Shown piece after piece: positions 17,818-25,603 of a stretch of DNA of 37,914 nucleotides. The position numbers and the translations under genes are program-made. Source of the stretch: Flavobacteriaceae bacterium (GTDB lineage: Bacteria; Bacteroidota; Bacteroidia; Flavobacteriales; Flavobacteriaceae); contig JAPORT010000096.1 of NCBI GenBank assembly GCA_026710085.1, positions 1 to 37,914 of the forward strand, read 5' to 3'. Position 1 is the first letter of the stretch. Each line of letters starts with the position of its first letter. The notes below the pieces were generated by a model. That model searched no databases. It was not told where the DNA came from and worked only from the letters and a program-made list of their open reading frames with translations.

Positions 17818-19086
17818 ATGCAAGACAAAATTCAGTTTGAATACAATGGTAAAGTTGTTGATTTGCCCATTTTTAAAGGTGTTAAAGGGGAACAAGCTAT
17901 TGATATTCGTCAACTTCGAAACACCACAGGGTTAGTTACCTACGATCCTGGTTATAAAAACACAGGTTCTTGTCAAAGTGCCATCACCTATCTCGATGGA
18001 GAGGCCGGTTTGCTCATGCATCGAGGGTACTCAATTGAGGATTTATGTGAAAATTGCTCGTTTATCGAGGTCATTCATTTATTGATTTTTGGGAACCTTC
18101 CGACAACATCTGAAAAAGATGAATTCTTAAATGAAATTCGTGAAAAATCATTGGTTGATGAGGATTTAAAAGGAATTCTTAAAAGCTTCCCTAAAACAGC
18201 TCATCCCATGTGCATCTTAGCTTCACTAACAGCTGGTTTGGTTGCATTCACTCCCCATTTAGGCTCCTATACTGGTATCGATCAAATGAGATCATCAATC
18301 ATCAAACTTCTTGCGGCTTTTCCAATTTTAGCATCATGGACACATCGAAAAAGTCGTGGTTTGCCATTAAATTATGCCAATACATCCCTTTCCTATGTTG
18401 GTAATATTGCTTATATGATGTTTCGTCAACCTCATATGGAGTATTATCCAAATCCAATTGAAGTGAAAGCACTTAATAAACTATTGATTTTACATGCTGA
18501 TCATGAACAAAACTGTTCCTCTTCTACGGTGCGGATTGTTGGTTCTTCACATGCTGATTTATTTCCATCTATTGCTGCTGGATTATCGGCTCTTTGGGGG
18601 AAATTACATGGTGGAGCCAATCAAGCTGTGATTGAAATGTTGATACAAATCATCAAGGATGGAAATAATATTCAGAAATTTATTGATAAAGCAAAAGATA
18701 AAAAAGATCCTTTCCGTTTAATGGGTTTTGGTCATCGAGTCTATCGTAATTTCGATCCTCGATCAAAATTATTAAAGAATATTGCCAAAGAAGTTTTAGG
18801 TCAAAAAAAGAATGTTGACCCCATACTAGAAACAGCAATAGAGTTGGAGCAAAGAGCTTTAGAGGATGAATATTTTATTTCTCGCAAATTGTATCCTAAT
18901 GTTGATTTTTATTCGGGGCTGATTTATCGAGCAATGGACATCCCGACCAAAATGTTTACGGTCATGTTTGCTCTTGGTAGACTACCGGGTTGGATTGCAC
19001 AGTGGATTGAAATGCGTCAAAATAATGAACCCATTGGAAGGCCGAGACAAATCTATGTTGGTCACAAGTCAAGAAGACTGAAGTAA
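17818..19086 (+). CDS. gltA: Citrate synthase
   Basis: Condenses acetyl-CoA and oxaloacetate to citrate, the first step of the TCA cycle. 422 aa, the length of the hexameric type II bacterial enzyme. The catalytic triad is in place: H264 (GKLHGGAN), H306 (MGFGHRVYR) and D363 (NVDFYSGLIY). The C-terminal GRLPGWIAQWIEMR block is typical. The start ATG is preceded by AT-rich sequence and no Shine-Dalgarno. The argS gene follows after 77 bp but has its own candidate promoter box. Confidence 0.97.
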   Translation: MQDKIQFEYNGKVVDLPIFKGVKGEQAIDIRQLRNTTGLVTYDPGYKNTGSCQSAITYLDGEAGLLMHRGYSIEDLCENCSFIEVIHLLIFGNLPTTSEKDEFLNEIREKSLVDEDLKGILKSFPKTAHPMCILASLTAGLVAFTPHLGSYTGIDQMRSSIIKLLAAFPILASWTHRKSRGLPLNYANTSLSYVGNIAYMMFRQPHMEYYPNPIEVKALNKLLILHADHEQNCSSSTVRIVGSSHADLFPSIAAGLSALWGKLHGGANQAVIEMLIQIIKDGNNIQKFIDKAKDKKDPFRLMGFGHRVYRNFDPRSKLLKNIAKEVLGQKKNVDPILETAIELEQRALEDEYFISRKLYPNVDFYSGLIYRAMDIPTKMFTVMFALGRLPGWIAQWIEMRQNNEPIGRPRQIYVGHKSRRLK

Positions 19087-19110
19087 TGCGATGTCTCAAC
19101 CATATGGATT

Positions 19111-19118
19111 TAAGTTTG
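19111..19118 (+). promoter_or_regulatory. Putative -7 box of argS
   Basis: TAAGTTTG, an exact TANNTTTG match 45 nt before the argS ATG. No -33 element. A hairpin TTTGAAT-AG-ATTCAAA (19149-19164) ends on the A of the start codon and could mask it. Confidence 0.35.
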
Positions 19119-19163
19119 TACGACAGTCATCGGCTGTAGAAAAGAATTTTTGAATAGATTCAA

Positions 19164-20942
19164 ATGACTTTTTATCATTCATTTGAAAATTCGATTCAGT
19201 CGTTTTTTAGTCAAGAGTATGGTTTCTTAATCGATGAGATTGATTTTCAACTCACTCGAAAAGAGTTTGAAGGGGATATCACAATCGTTGTTTTTCCCTA
19301 TTTAAAAAAGTGTCGGGTGTCACCTAAAGAATTAGCCAATCAATTAGGTGTTTATTTAGAAAGTCGAAACCAATACATTAAATCATATAATGTCGTTGGG
19401 GGATTTTTAAATTTAAGCATCACCGATGAATTTTATTTCAATACCTGCAGGCTAATATTTGAATCTAGTGCTTTTGGTTTTCAGAAAACCAGCAAATCAA
19501 ATGAAACCGTATTGGTCGAATTCTCATCGCCAAATACCAATAAACCACTTCATTTAGGGCATATTCGAAATAATTTATTGGGGCATGCTGTTGCTAATAT
19601 CTTAGAAGCAAATGGAAAAAACGTGCGACGAGTACAAATTGTCAATGATCGGGGAATCCACATATGTAAATCAATGGTGGCTTGGAAAAAATTTGCAAAA
19701 AAGCAAACTCCAAAATCGACTCAGACCAAGGGAGATCATTTTGTTGGTCAGTATTACGTCACTTTTGAAAAGGAATATAAAAAGCAAATCAAAAAACTAA
19801 TCGATGATGGTTTCAGTGAATCGGATGCAAAACAAAAGGCCTCTTTGATGATAGAAACTCAATCATTATTAAGAAAATGGGAGTCCGGAGATCCTTCAAC
19901 CATCGATTTATGGAAACAACTCAATCATTGGGTATCCTCTGGTTTTGATCAAACCTATGAGAAACTCGGAGTCTCTTTTGATAAAATCTACTATGAAAGT
20001 CAAACCTATTTATTGGGTCGAAAAATTGTCGACAAAGGCCTCAAAGAGGGAATTCTCTATCAAAGAGAGGATGGTTCGATCTGGATAGATTTAACTCAAG
20101 AGGGATTAGATGAAAAATTATTGATTCGATCCGATGGAACTTCTGTCTACATGACTCAAGACTTGGGGACTGCCGTTTTAAGATCCGAAGATTTTCCAAC
20201 GATGAATTCCATGATTTATGTCGTTGGAAACGAACAGAATTATCATTTTCAAGTATTGTTTTTGATACTTCAAAAACTCAATTATCAATGGGCAAAAAAT
20301 TTAATTCATTTGAGTTATGGCATGGTTGATTTACCATTTGGAAAAATGAAAAGTAGAGAAGGTACTGTTGTTGATGCAGACGAATTGATTGAAAAAATGG
20401 TCGATACGGCCAAAGCCAAAACTCAAGAAACTGGAAAAGTGGAGCATTTAGACGACGATCAAAAGCAAGAATTATATTCATCAATTGGTCTTGGAGCTCT
20501 GAAATACCAATTATTAAAAATTGACCCTAAAAAAAGAATTTTATTTAATCCTAATCAATCCATTGATTTTCAGGGAAATACTGGAACTTTTATTCAATAT
20601 GCCTATGCTCGAATCCATACCATGTTATCGAAAACTAAAAAGATTGAATTCTTAAACACTGATGGACTCGTCATGGAACCTCTTGAAAAGGAGATTATTA
20701 ATTTACTGATGCTGTATCCACAGGTCCTTTTCAATGCCGCTGAAAAATTAGACCCTTCTCTTGTCGCAAATTATTTATATGATTTAGTCCGACACTTTAA
20801 TCGATTTTATCAAAATATTCCGATACTGTCGGCTTCTCACTCAAATCAAATGGAATTTAGAACGACATTATCGAAAACAGTCGCTCATACGATCAAAAGT
20901 GCTTGTTCTTTATTGGGTATTGAAGTACCCAATCAAATGTAG
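19164..20942 (+). CDS. argS: Arginyl-tRNA synthetase
   Basis: Class I aminoacyl-tRNA synthetase that charges tRNA-Arg. 592 aa, normal size. An N-terminal ArgRS additional domain (about 1-95) is followed by the catalytic domain with SSPNTNKPLHLGH, HIGH motif H130-LG-H133. The KMSKS equivalent is present as GKMKSREGT near 391-399, and the C-terminal anticodon-binding domain has the usual QYAYARIHT and YDLVRHFNRFYQ blocks. It stands between gltA and lpd on the same strand, about 12 kb from the tRNA-Arg(TCT) it would charge. A start-proximal hairpin may reduce initiation. Confidence 0.97.
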   Translation: MTFYHSFENSIQSFFSQEYGFLIDEIDFQLTRKEFEGDITIVVFPYLKKCRVSPKELANQLGVYLESRNQYIKSYNVVGGFLNLSITDEFYFNTCRLIFESSAFGFQKTSKSNETVLVEFSSPNTNKPLHLGHIRNNLLGHAVANILEANGKNVRRVQIVNDRGIHICKSMVAWKKFAKKQTPKSTQTKGDHFVGQYYVTFEKEYKKQIKKLIDDGFSESDAKQKASLMIETQSLLRKWESGDPSTIDLWKQLNHWVSSGFDQTYEKLGVSFDKIYYESQTYLLGRKIVDKGLKEGILYQREDGSIWIDLTQEGLDEKLLIRSDGTSVYMTQDLGTAVLRSEDFPTMNSMIYVVGNEQNYHFQVLFLILQKLNYQWAKNLIHLSYGMVDLPFGKMKSREGTVVDADELIEKMVDTAKAKTQETGKVEHLDDDQKQELYSSIGLGALKYQLLKIDPKKRILFNPNQSIDFQGNTGTFIQYAYARIHTMLSKTKKIEFLNTDGLVMEPLEKEIINLLMLYPQVLFNAAEKLDPSLVANYLYDLVRHFNRFYQNIPILSASHSNQMEFRTTLSKTVAHTIKSACSLLGIEVPNQM

Positions 20943-20979
20943 TGAGGGAGACGATAGATCATTCAAACAAAGGAATGTT

Positions 20980-20995
20980 TTGATTCATGAATCAA
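20980..20995. promoter_or_regulatory. Perfect 16-bp palindrome upstream of lpd
   Basis: TTGATTCATGAATCAA is its own reverse complement and lies 63 bp before the lpd ATG. The 9-mer ATTCAAACA occurs at 20961-20969 and again at 20995-21003, flanking it. A dimeric regulator binding site is one reading; part of the argS 3' end structure is another. Confidence 0.3.
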
Positions 20996-21057
20996 TTCAA
21001 ACAGTTATGGATAAGAGTATTCCAAACCTAGTAATTTTACACTTATTTTAAAATCAA

Positions 21058-22464
21058 ATGAAACATTACGAAATTGTTGTTATCGGATCTGGTCCTGGTG
21101 GATATGTTGCCGCTATTCGTTGTGCTCAATTAGGAAAAAAAGTAGCGATTATTGAACGATATGCAACTTTGGGAGGTACTTGTCTCAATGTTGGATGCAT
21201 CCCTTCCAAAGCACTATTGGATTCTTCTCATCATTATGACCATTTAAAAAACCATAGTCAACAACATGGAATCAATGTAGATAAAGCATTCATTAAGTTT
21301 GATTTGAACCAAATGATGAATCGTAAAAATGATGTCGTTGATAAAACAATAGGAGGGATTAATTATTTGATGAAAAAAAACAAAATCGATGTTTATTATG
21401 GTCATGGAAGTTTTAATGATTCCAACTTAATAGAAATAAAATCATTGGAAAAAGAGGACAAAATATCATTTAATAAAGCGATTATAGCGACTGGATCGAA
21501 ACCAAACACTTTGCCGTTTATTAAAGTGGATAAAGAACGTATCATCACATCGACTGAAGCTCTTGCATTGAAAGAAATACCAAAACATTTAATGATCATT
21601 GGTGGAGGAGTGATCGGACTTGAATTAGGTCAAGTATACCATCGATTAGGATCTCAAGTATCGATTATCGAATATGAGGATCGAATTATTTCATCCATGG
21701 ATAGCGATATGAGTAAAGAATTGACTAGAGTATTCAAAAAATCGGGCATTAATTTTTATGTTTCTCATCAAGTAACTAGTGTTAACCGTCATCAAGAAAT
21801 AGTTACAGTTCAAGCTAAAAATAATCAAGGAGAATCCGAATCATTTGAAGGTGATTATTGTTTGGTTTCAGTGGGAAGAAAACCCTATACAGAAAATTTA
21901 GGTTTGGAAAAAGTGGGTGTCGAAGTCAATGATTTTGGTCAAATTCGAGTCGATTCTCATCTACAAACTTCAGTTTCCAATATTTATGCCATCGGTGATG
22001 TGATTCAGGGAGCGATGTTAGCCCATAAAGCAGAAGAAGAAGGTATTTTGGTGGCGGAATATCTTTCGGGACAAAAGCCTCATATCGATTATAATTTGAT
22101 TCCTAATGTGATTTATAGCTGGCCTGAAGTTGCATCTGTGGGGAAAACAGAAGATCAAATCAAGCAGATAGGGCAAGATTATAAAGTGGGTAAGTTTCCT
22201 ATGAGGGCTTTAGGTAGGGCGAGAGCTAGTGGAGACATTGATGGATTGGTCAAGATCATAGCGGATAAACAAACCGATCAAGTTTTGGGCGTTCATATCA
22301 TCGGAGCTCGAGCTTCAGATATTATTGCTGAAGCGGTTGTCGCGATGGAATTTCAGGCCTCTGCAGAAGATATCGCTAGAATTTCACACGCACACCCAAC
22401 ATTTACCGAGGCGGTCAAAGAAGCGGCTCTTTCAGCCAGTGAGAATAGGCCTATTCATTTATAA
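21058..22464 (+). CDS. lpd: Dihydrolipoyl dehydrogenase
   Basis: FAD flavoprotein (E3) of 2-oxo acid dehydrogenase complexes; reoxidises dihydrolipoamide with NAD+. 468 aa, standard. FAD motif GSGPGGYVAAI (10-20), redox disulfide C42/C47 in GGTCLNVGCIPSK, NAD motif IGGGVIGLELG, second FAD motif IYAIGDV, and the C-terminal acid-base pair H446/E451 in HAHPTFTEA. No E1 or E2 gene is adjacent, so it serves complexes encoded elsewhere. It ends 1 nt from the stop of the convergent lipoprotein gene, leaving no room for a separate terminator between them. Confidence 0.96.
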   Translation: MKHYEIVVIGSGPGGYVAAIRCAQLGKKVAIIERYATLGGTCLNVGCIPSKALLDSSHHYDHLKNHSQQHGINVDKAFIKFDLNQMMNRKNDVVDKTIGGINYLMKKNKIDVYYGHGSFNDSNLIEIKSLEKEDKISFNKAIIATGSKPNTLPFIKVDKERIITSTEALALKEIPKHLMIIGGGVIGLELGQVYHRLGSQVSIIEYEDRIISSMDSDMSKELTRVFKKSGINFYVSHQVTSVNRHQEIVTVQAKNNQGESESFEGDYCLVSVGRKPYTENLGLEKVGVEVNDFGQIRVDSHLQTSVSNIYAIGDVIQGAMLAHKAEEEGILVAEYLSGQKPHIDYNLIPNVIYSWPEVASVGKTEDQIKQIGQDYKVGKFPMRALGRARASGDIDGLVKIIADKQTDQVLGVHIIGARASDIIAEAVVAMEFQASAEDIARISHAHPTFTEAVKEAALSASENRPIHL

Positions 22465-22465
22465 C

Positions 22466-23086
22466 TTAAGAAATTCGTTCTTTTGAAATGACTTTGATTA
22501 AGTAGTATTGAATTGAAGATGCATCAGCAGGGGGATTTTCTACCTTTTCAGTAAAATATTTGATTTTATATCGGTAACCCCGCTTTGGTTGTAGTCCATG
22601 AATATGGCCGTAGAATAATTGCCAACCATTTTCATTGACGGTTTCTCCATATTGAACCAGCAAACAATTTTGAGGTCCGACTCCTATGCATTCTTTTGTT
22701 TGATGATGAATCCACATTAAATGGACTTCTCTATTGGTAGAAGATTGCACTTCGTTTTTAGATTGAATACGGATTAAAGTGTATTGTGAGTAAGCCCCAT
22801 TACTTTGAGGTTGAGGATAAGTATTGACTCGAACTAATAATTCATAAATATATCCAGGGGCGTATTCAAAATCGATGATTTCATGGTTGATGACATTCCA
22901 TGGTTTATCGGGATCAAATGAATTGCCTATTTGAACTCTGAAACATTCATTGGTTGGTTGATTTTGACACTGTCCCAAACGCGCATCAATCCAGTAGGTT
23001 AATTCAAAAGTCGATTCAAAGTTTAAGTCTTCAGCTAGTTCACAGCTTAAGAAACCGAGTGCAAAAAAAAGAACTAATTTTTTCAT
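22466..23086 (-). CDS. Lipoprotein with two DUF4377 repeats
   Basis: 206-aa secreted lipoprotein: signal sequence MKKLVLFFALGFLS then C15 as the lipid-modified cysteine. The rest holds two similar units, about 30-110 and 121-203. Each has a Trp near the start, two Cys eight residues apart (C40/C48 and C133/C141), a W-x-x-(F/I)-x-x-x-I pattern, a GY-x-Y motif and a final Y-x-L-I-x-I-x-S-K strand. The second copy has the NPPADASSIQYYLIKV block characteristic of DUF4377; the first is more diverged. Function of the domain is unknown; surface or periplasmic location is expected. The gene starts inside the end of the acyltransferase gene (47-nt overlap), so the pair is translationally linked. Confidence 0.75.
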   Translation of the reverse strand: MKKLVLFFALGFLSCELAEDLNFESTFELTYWIDARLGQCQNQPTNECFRVQIGNSFDPDKPWNVINHEIIDFEYAPGYIYELLVRVNTYPQPQSNGAYSQYTLIRIQSKNEVQSSTNREVHLMWIHHQTKECIGVGPQNCLLVQYGETVNENGWQLFYGHIHGLQPKRGYRYKIKYFTEKVENPPADASSIQYYLIKVISKERIS

Positions 23087-24125
23087 GATATTTCCGTTTC
23101 AATTTATCGATGCCATAAACAATACCAATGCATAAAAGGATAAACAATATAGCACCAATCGCTACTTGCCAAGAATTTAACGATTTTGGAAATAACTTTT
23201 GCAAACCGATTCCTGAAAGACTACCAAACAATATAAAATAATGAACAACATAGAGTACTAAAGTTTTAGTCCCAATAAATTTCAATGACTTTTGACGCAT
23301 GAATTTTTCAAAAAGCATAAAAACCCCCACTAATAAAAAAACATCACCAAGTCGAATAAATAAATAATTATTGTAAGCAATTTGATAAAATACCGTTTGT
23401 ATTTCCCAAAATGAGTCAATCCAAATAAAGAAAGAAGAAGATTTATTGATAATTAAAAGTCCAAACGCCAGTAATGAGGCTCCTACCAGATCTTTTAAAA
23501 CAAAATTGATTGATAAAAAACAACCAAAGAAGGCACCAATGGAAACATAACCCAACCATGGAAGTATGTAAAAGACACCGCCGTTAGCCTGAGTGAGATA
23601 CGACGCAAAAAACATATGTAGATCATTAAATTCAAGATCTTTATATAGGGGTTCATAGATGAAGATAAGAATACCTATGATTAAATAAATCCATCCTATT
23701 TTCTTTTTTAAAAAATGAAAAAGGCAATAGATTAGGATAATAAAAAGTAACCCACATGCTATAATTTGGAGCACGTCAACCCTTAAAAAAGAGTCATTGA
23801 TTTTTCCTTGAAAAAGCATGGGGAGATTCAGTCGTACCAAGTATCCCCAAAACAAAAGTTCGACAAAACGTTTGAGTCCCTTTTTAATGCGAGGATTTTT
23901 TAATCCTTGCTGTTGGTTTTTAATCAATAGAAAAGTGATGACCCATCCACTGATTGTAAAAAAGAGGGGTGCTGTAAATCCTCGACAATATTTCCAAAAC
24001 TGATAAAGTGCATTACTTTCTTCTATCGTTGATAAATCCAGCATGCTGTATACAAAATGACCTTGCAACATCATGATGATGGCAAAACCCCTTAGCGCAT
24101 CTAAGTAATGGAGCCGAATTTTCAT
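23040..24125 (-). CDS. DUF1624-like membrane acyltransferase
   Basis: 361-aa polytopic membrane protein with about ten hydrophobic segments. It begins LHYLDALRGFAIIMMLQGHF, the DALRG signature of acyltransferase_3/heparan-alpha-glucosaminide N-acetyltransferase-like (DUF1624) proteins, with H23 as a candidate catalytic histidine. Such proteins move acyl groups onto cell-envelope sugars, but the acceptor cannot be read here. The C-terminus (KISSFFCTRFLKL) overlaps the start of the DUF4377 lipoprotein gene by 47 nt. An unrecognised 106-aa gene ends 68 nt upstream on the same strand. Confidence 0.8.
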   Translation of the reverse strand: MKIRLHYLDALRGFAIIMMLQGHFVYSMLDLSTIEESNALYQFWKYCRGFTAPLFFTISGWVITFLLIKNQQQGLKNPRIKKGLKRFVELLFWGYLVRLNLPMLFQGKINDSFLRVDVLQIIACGLLFIILIYCLFHFLKKKIGWIYLIIGILIFIYEPLYKDLEFNDLHMFFASYLTQANGGVFYILPWLGYVSIGAFFGCFLSINFVLKDLVGASLLAFGLLIINKSSSFFIWIDSFWEIQTVFYQIAYNNYLFIRLGDVFLLVGVFMLFEKFMRQKSLKFIGTKTLVLYVVHYFILFGSLSGIGLQKLFPKSLNSWQVAIGAILFILLCIGIVYGIDKLKRKYHEKISSFFCTRFLKL

Positions 24126-24193
24126 TGAGAGTGAAAAGAGATCACATTTTTAATCGATACTTTCAGTTACTGGATTTAATTGATTATCTAAAA

Positions 24194-24514
24194 TCATTGT
24201 GTTTCTGTTTGATGATTTTCAGGCAATAAGTGTTGTATACTAAGAATGCCTGATGGCTCTGGCCAACATTCAATAAAGCCATCTTGACGAAGGCTGATTT
24301 GTAATTTATATTCTTCAAAGTTTTGTATTTCATCGTTTTCGTCAAACCATGGTTCATCATACTCAATCTCATAATGGATATGAAAAACACCTCCCAAATG
24401 AAAAACATGGGTGATGGTCGCTAAACAAGGTTCTCCATGATGATTGGGTAACATGAACATTTTATTTTCTTGAATGATTTCTTTGAGCTCCAGTAAACTT
24501 GTTTTAAGATTCAT
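24194..24514 (-). CDS. Uncharacterised 106-aa acidic protein
   Basis: Unrecognised intact ORF. Product: an amphipathic helix (residues 2-18), then what looks like a small beta sheet (CLATITHVFHLGGVFHIHYE, 30-49) and an acidic stretch (EYDEPWFDENDEI), ending in a Gln/His-rich tail. No signal peptide or membrane segment. Its ATG overlaps the stop of the broken ORF before it: ATGAATCTTAA holds the start of this gene and the TAA of the other. It is the only undamaged member of a ladder of five small overlapping ORFs downstream of argH. The function is unknown. Confidence 0.6.
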   Translation of the reverse strand: MNLKTSLLELKEIIQENKMFMLPNHHGEPCLATITHVFHLGGVFHIHYEIEYDEPWFDENDEIQNFEEYKLQISLRQDGFIECWPEPSGILSIQHLLPENHQTETQ

Positions 24515-24773
24515 GATTTTTATTGTTAAATGGATTTTTATAGGCCTTCAAAATACGGGGAATAATGTCTTCGTGATCACTATCAAGGACGTCTCATAAA
24601 GAGCGAAGATTAGCAGCAGTTTCATCATGAAACCATTCATCACGATAGTCATGTTCTTGAAAGCAATCAACAACGACATCGTTATTGTAATCATAAAAAT
24701 CATCATGATTGCATTCTTTGTAGAATTTACATAAGTATTCGTTGGCTTGTTGTGTTTTTGATATTTGATTTAT
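24504..24773 (-). pseudogene. Broken small ORF 4 of the ladder
   Basis: Reads NQISKTQQANEYLCKFYKEC through a very acidic middle (DDFYDYNNDVVVD, HDYRDEWFHDE) to NHES and a TAA that overlaps the next gene's ATG. Two lesions: the start position holds ATA where ATG is expected (ATAAATCAA against the ATGAAT starts of its neighbours), and one in-frame TGA at 24594-24596 (LRSL-stop-DVLDSD). Otherwise open over about 90 codons. No family recognised. Confidence 0.55.
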
Positions 24774-25036
24774 GATAATAATGGGTTTAAAAGTTCTTTT
24801 TCCAAGCGCATAAGTTCTTTTTCTGAAAAGTGTTTATCTGCTAGCGCTTTTTTAAGGCGTCTCATGTTTCGTTCTGTAGAATCACACATGGTATTGACGA
24901 CATAATCTTTTCGATAAAGATAATCAATAGCTAATCGATGGTCATGTTCATAAGTATCATCGTCTCAATCACTAATGGCTTGATTTTCGATGATTTTTAA
25001 GACGTTTATGATTTTTTGTTTGGTATTATGATTCAT
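24770..25036 (-). pseudogene. Broken small ORF 3 of the ladder
   Basis: 89 codons from ATG 25036 to TAA 24770, open except for one TGA at codon 24 (24965-24967). Product: MNHNTKQKIINVLKIIENQA, then ISD-stop-DDDTYEHDHR, then a charged helical part (MRRLKKALADKHFSEKELMR) predicted to be coiled. Its start overlaps the stop of ORF 2 by 11 nt and its stop overlaps the decayed start of ORF 4. No family recognised. Confidence 0.55.
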
Positions 25037-25301
25037 GATTAATAAATGATGTATTCTTTAACTGATTTTTTATTTTCTCATTGCAATTGATTTTTTATGA
25101 GTCTTTGCATCATGAAGCCATGACCACATAGACTCGATTTTCAGTATGTTCATCAAAGATACTTTCCTCATTTACTATTGATTGCGACAGATTTGAAAAA
25201 ATGGCTGTGGATATTTTATAGTCCCCCTCAAAGTATTGATCGATTTTGGCTTAACAAATGGCTTGTTGAAGAAATATTTGAGAAGTTTGGATCATATTCA
25301 T
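25026..25301 (-). pseudogene. Broken small ORF 2 of the ladder
   Basis: 92 codons in one frame from ATG 25301 (MNMIQTSQIFLQQAIC) to a TAA at 25026-25028 that overlaps ORF 3's start, with three in-frame stops: TAA at codon 17, TGA at codon 64 and TAA at codon 69. The part between them (AKIDQYFEGDYKISTAIFSN, SIVNEESIFDEHTENRVYVV) is plainly protein-like. Its ending INHES matches that of ORF 4 because both junctions share the same overlapping DNA. No family recognised. Confidence 0.5.
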
Positions 25302-25589
25302 AGGTTAAATTCTTGGATTAGTTCTTTAATCTCTTCGGTGTATTATTTCTCTTTATTTTTTTTAGTTGTTCAAGATCCCATTCGATAGGGTTTTTAGTTG
25401 TACGATGTTTTGCTTGAATCATGAATATTTCTACTTCGCTTCGTCCATAATAGTTATCTATAGTGTGTCCAAAATAGGAGTATTGTGAAGCATATTTTTG
25501 GATTTTTTTTTGAGTGTGTTGAATTTCTTTAGAAACATATAAAAGAACTTTGATCCTGTATGAGATTTGTAGAATGAAAATCGATTCAT
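25298..25589 (-). pseudogene. Broken small ORF 1 of the ladder, frameshifted
   Basis: Begins 14 nt after the argH stop. An ATG at 25589 (MNRFSFYKSHTG) opens one frame; the best protein-like stretch is in a second frame (KVLLYVSKEIQHTQKKIQKY, then YYGRSEVEIFMIQAKHRTTK, NPIEWDLEQL); and the tail (TEEIKELIQEFNL, TGA at 25298) is in a third, after an A-rich run. The TGA overlaps the ATG of ORF 2. So an original gene of roughly 95 codons has at least two frameshifts. No family recognised. Confidence 0.45.
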
Positions 25590-25603
25590 TGAACTAGATC
25601 AAC

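Noticed and set aside
24504-25301. TGA recoded as Trp, because several broken ORFs are interrupted by TGA, one at a conserved Trp of the transposase fossil
   Set aside because: Intact genes use TGG for Trp and end in TGA, including the ATGA junctions argE/argH, argB/argE, argD/argF', argG/argC and tilS/dsbD. The fossils also contain TAA or TAG stops and frameshifts, so decay explains them.
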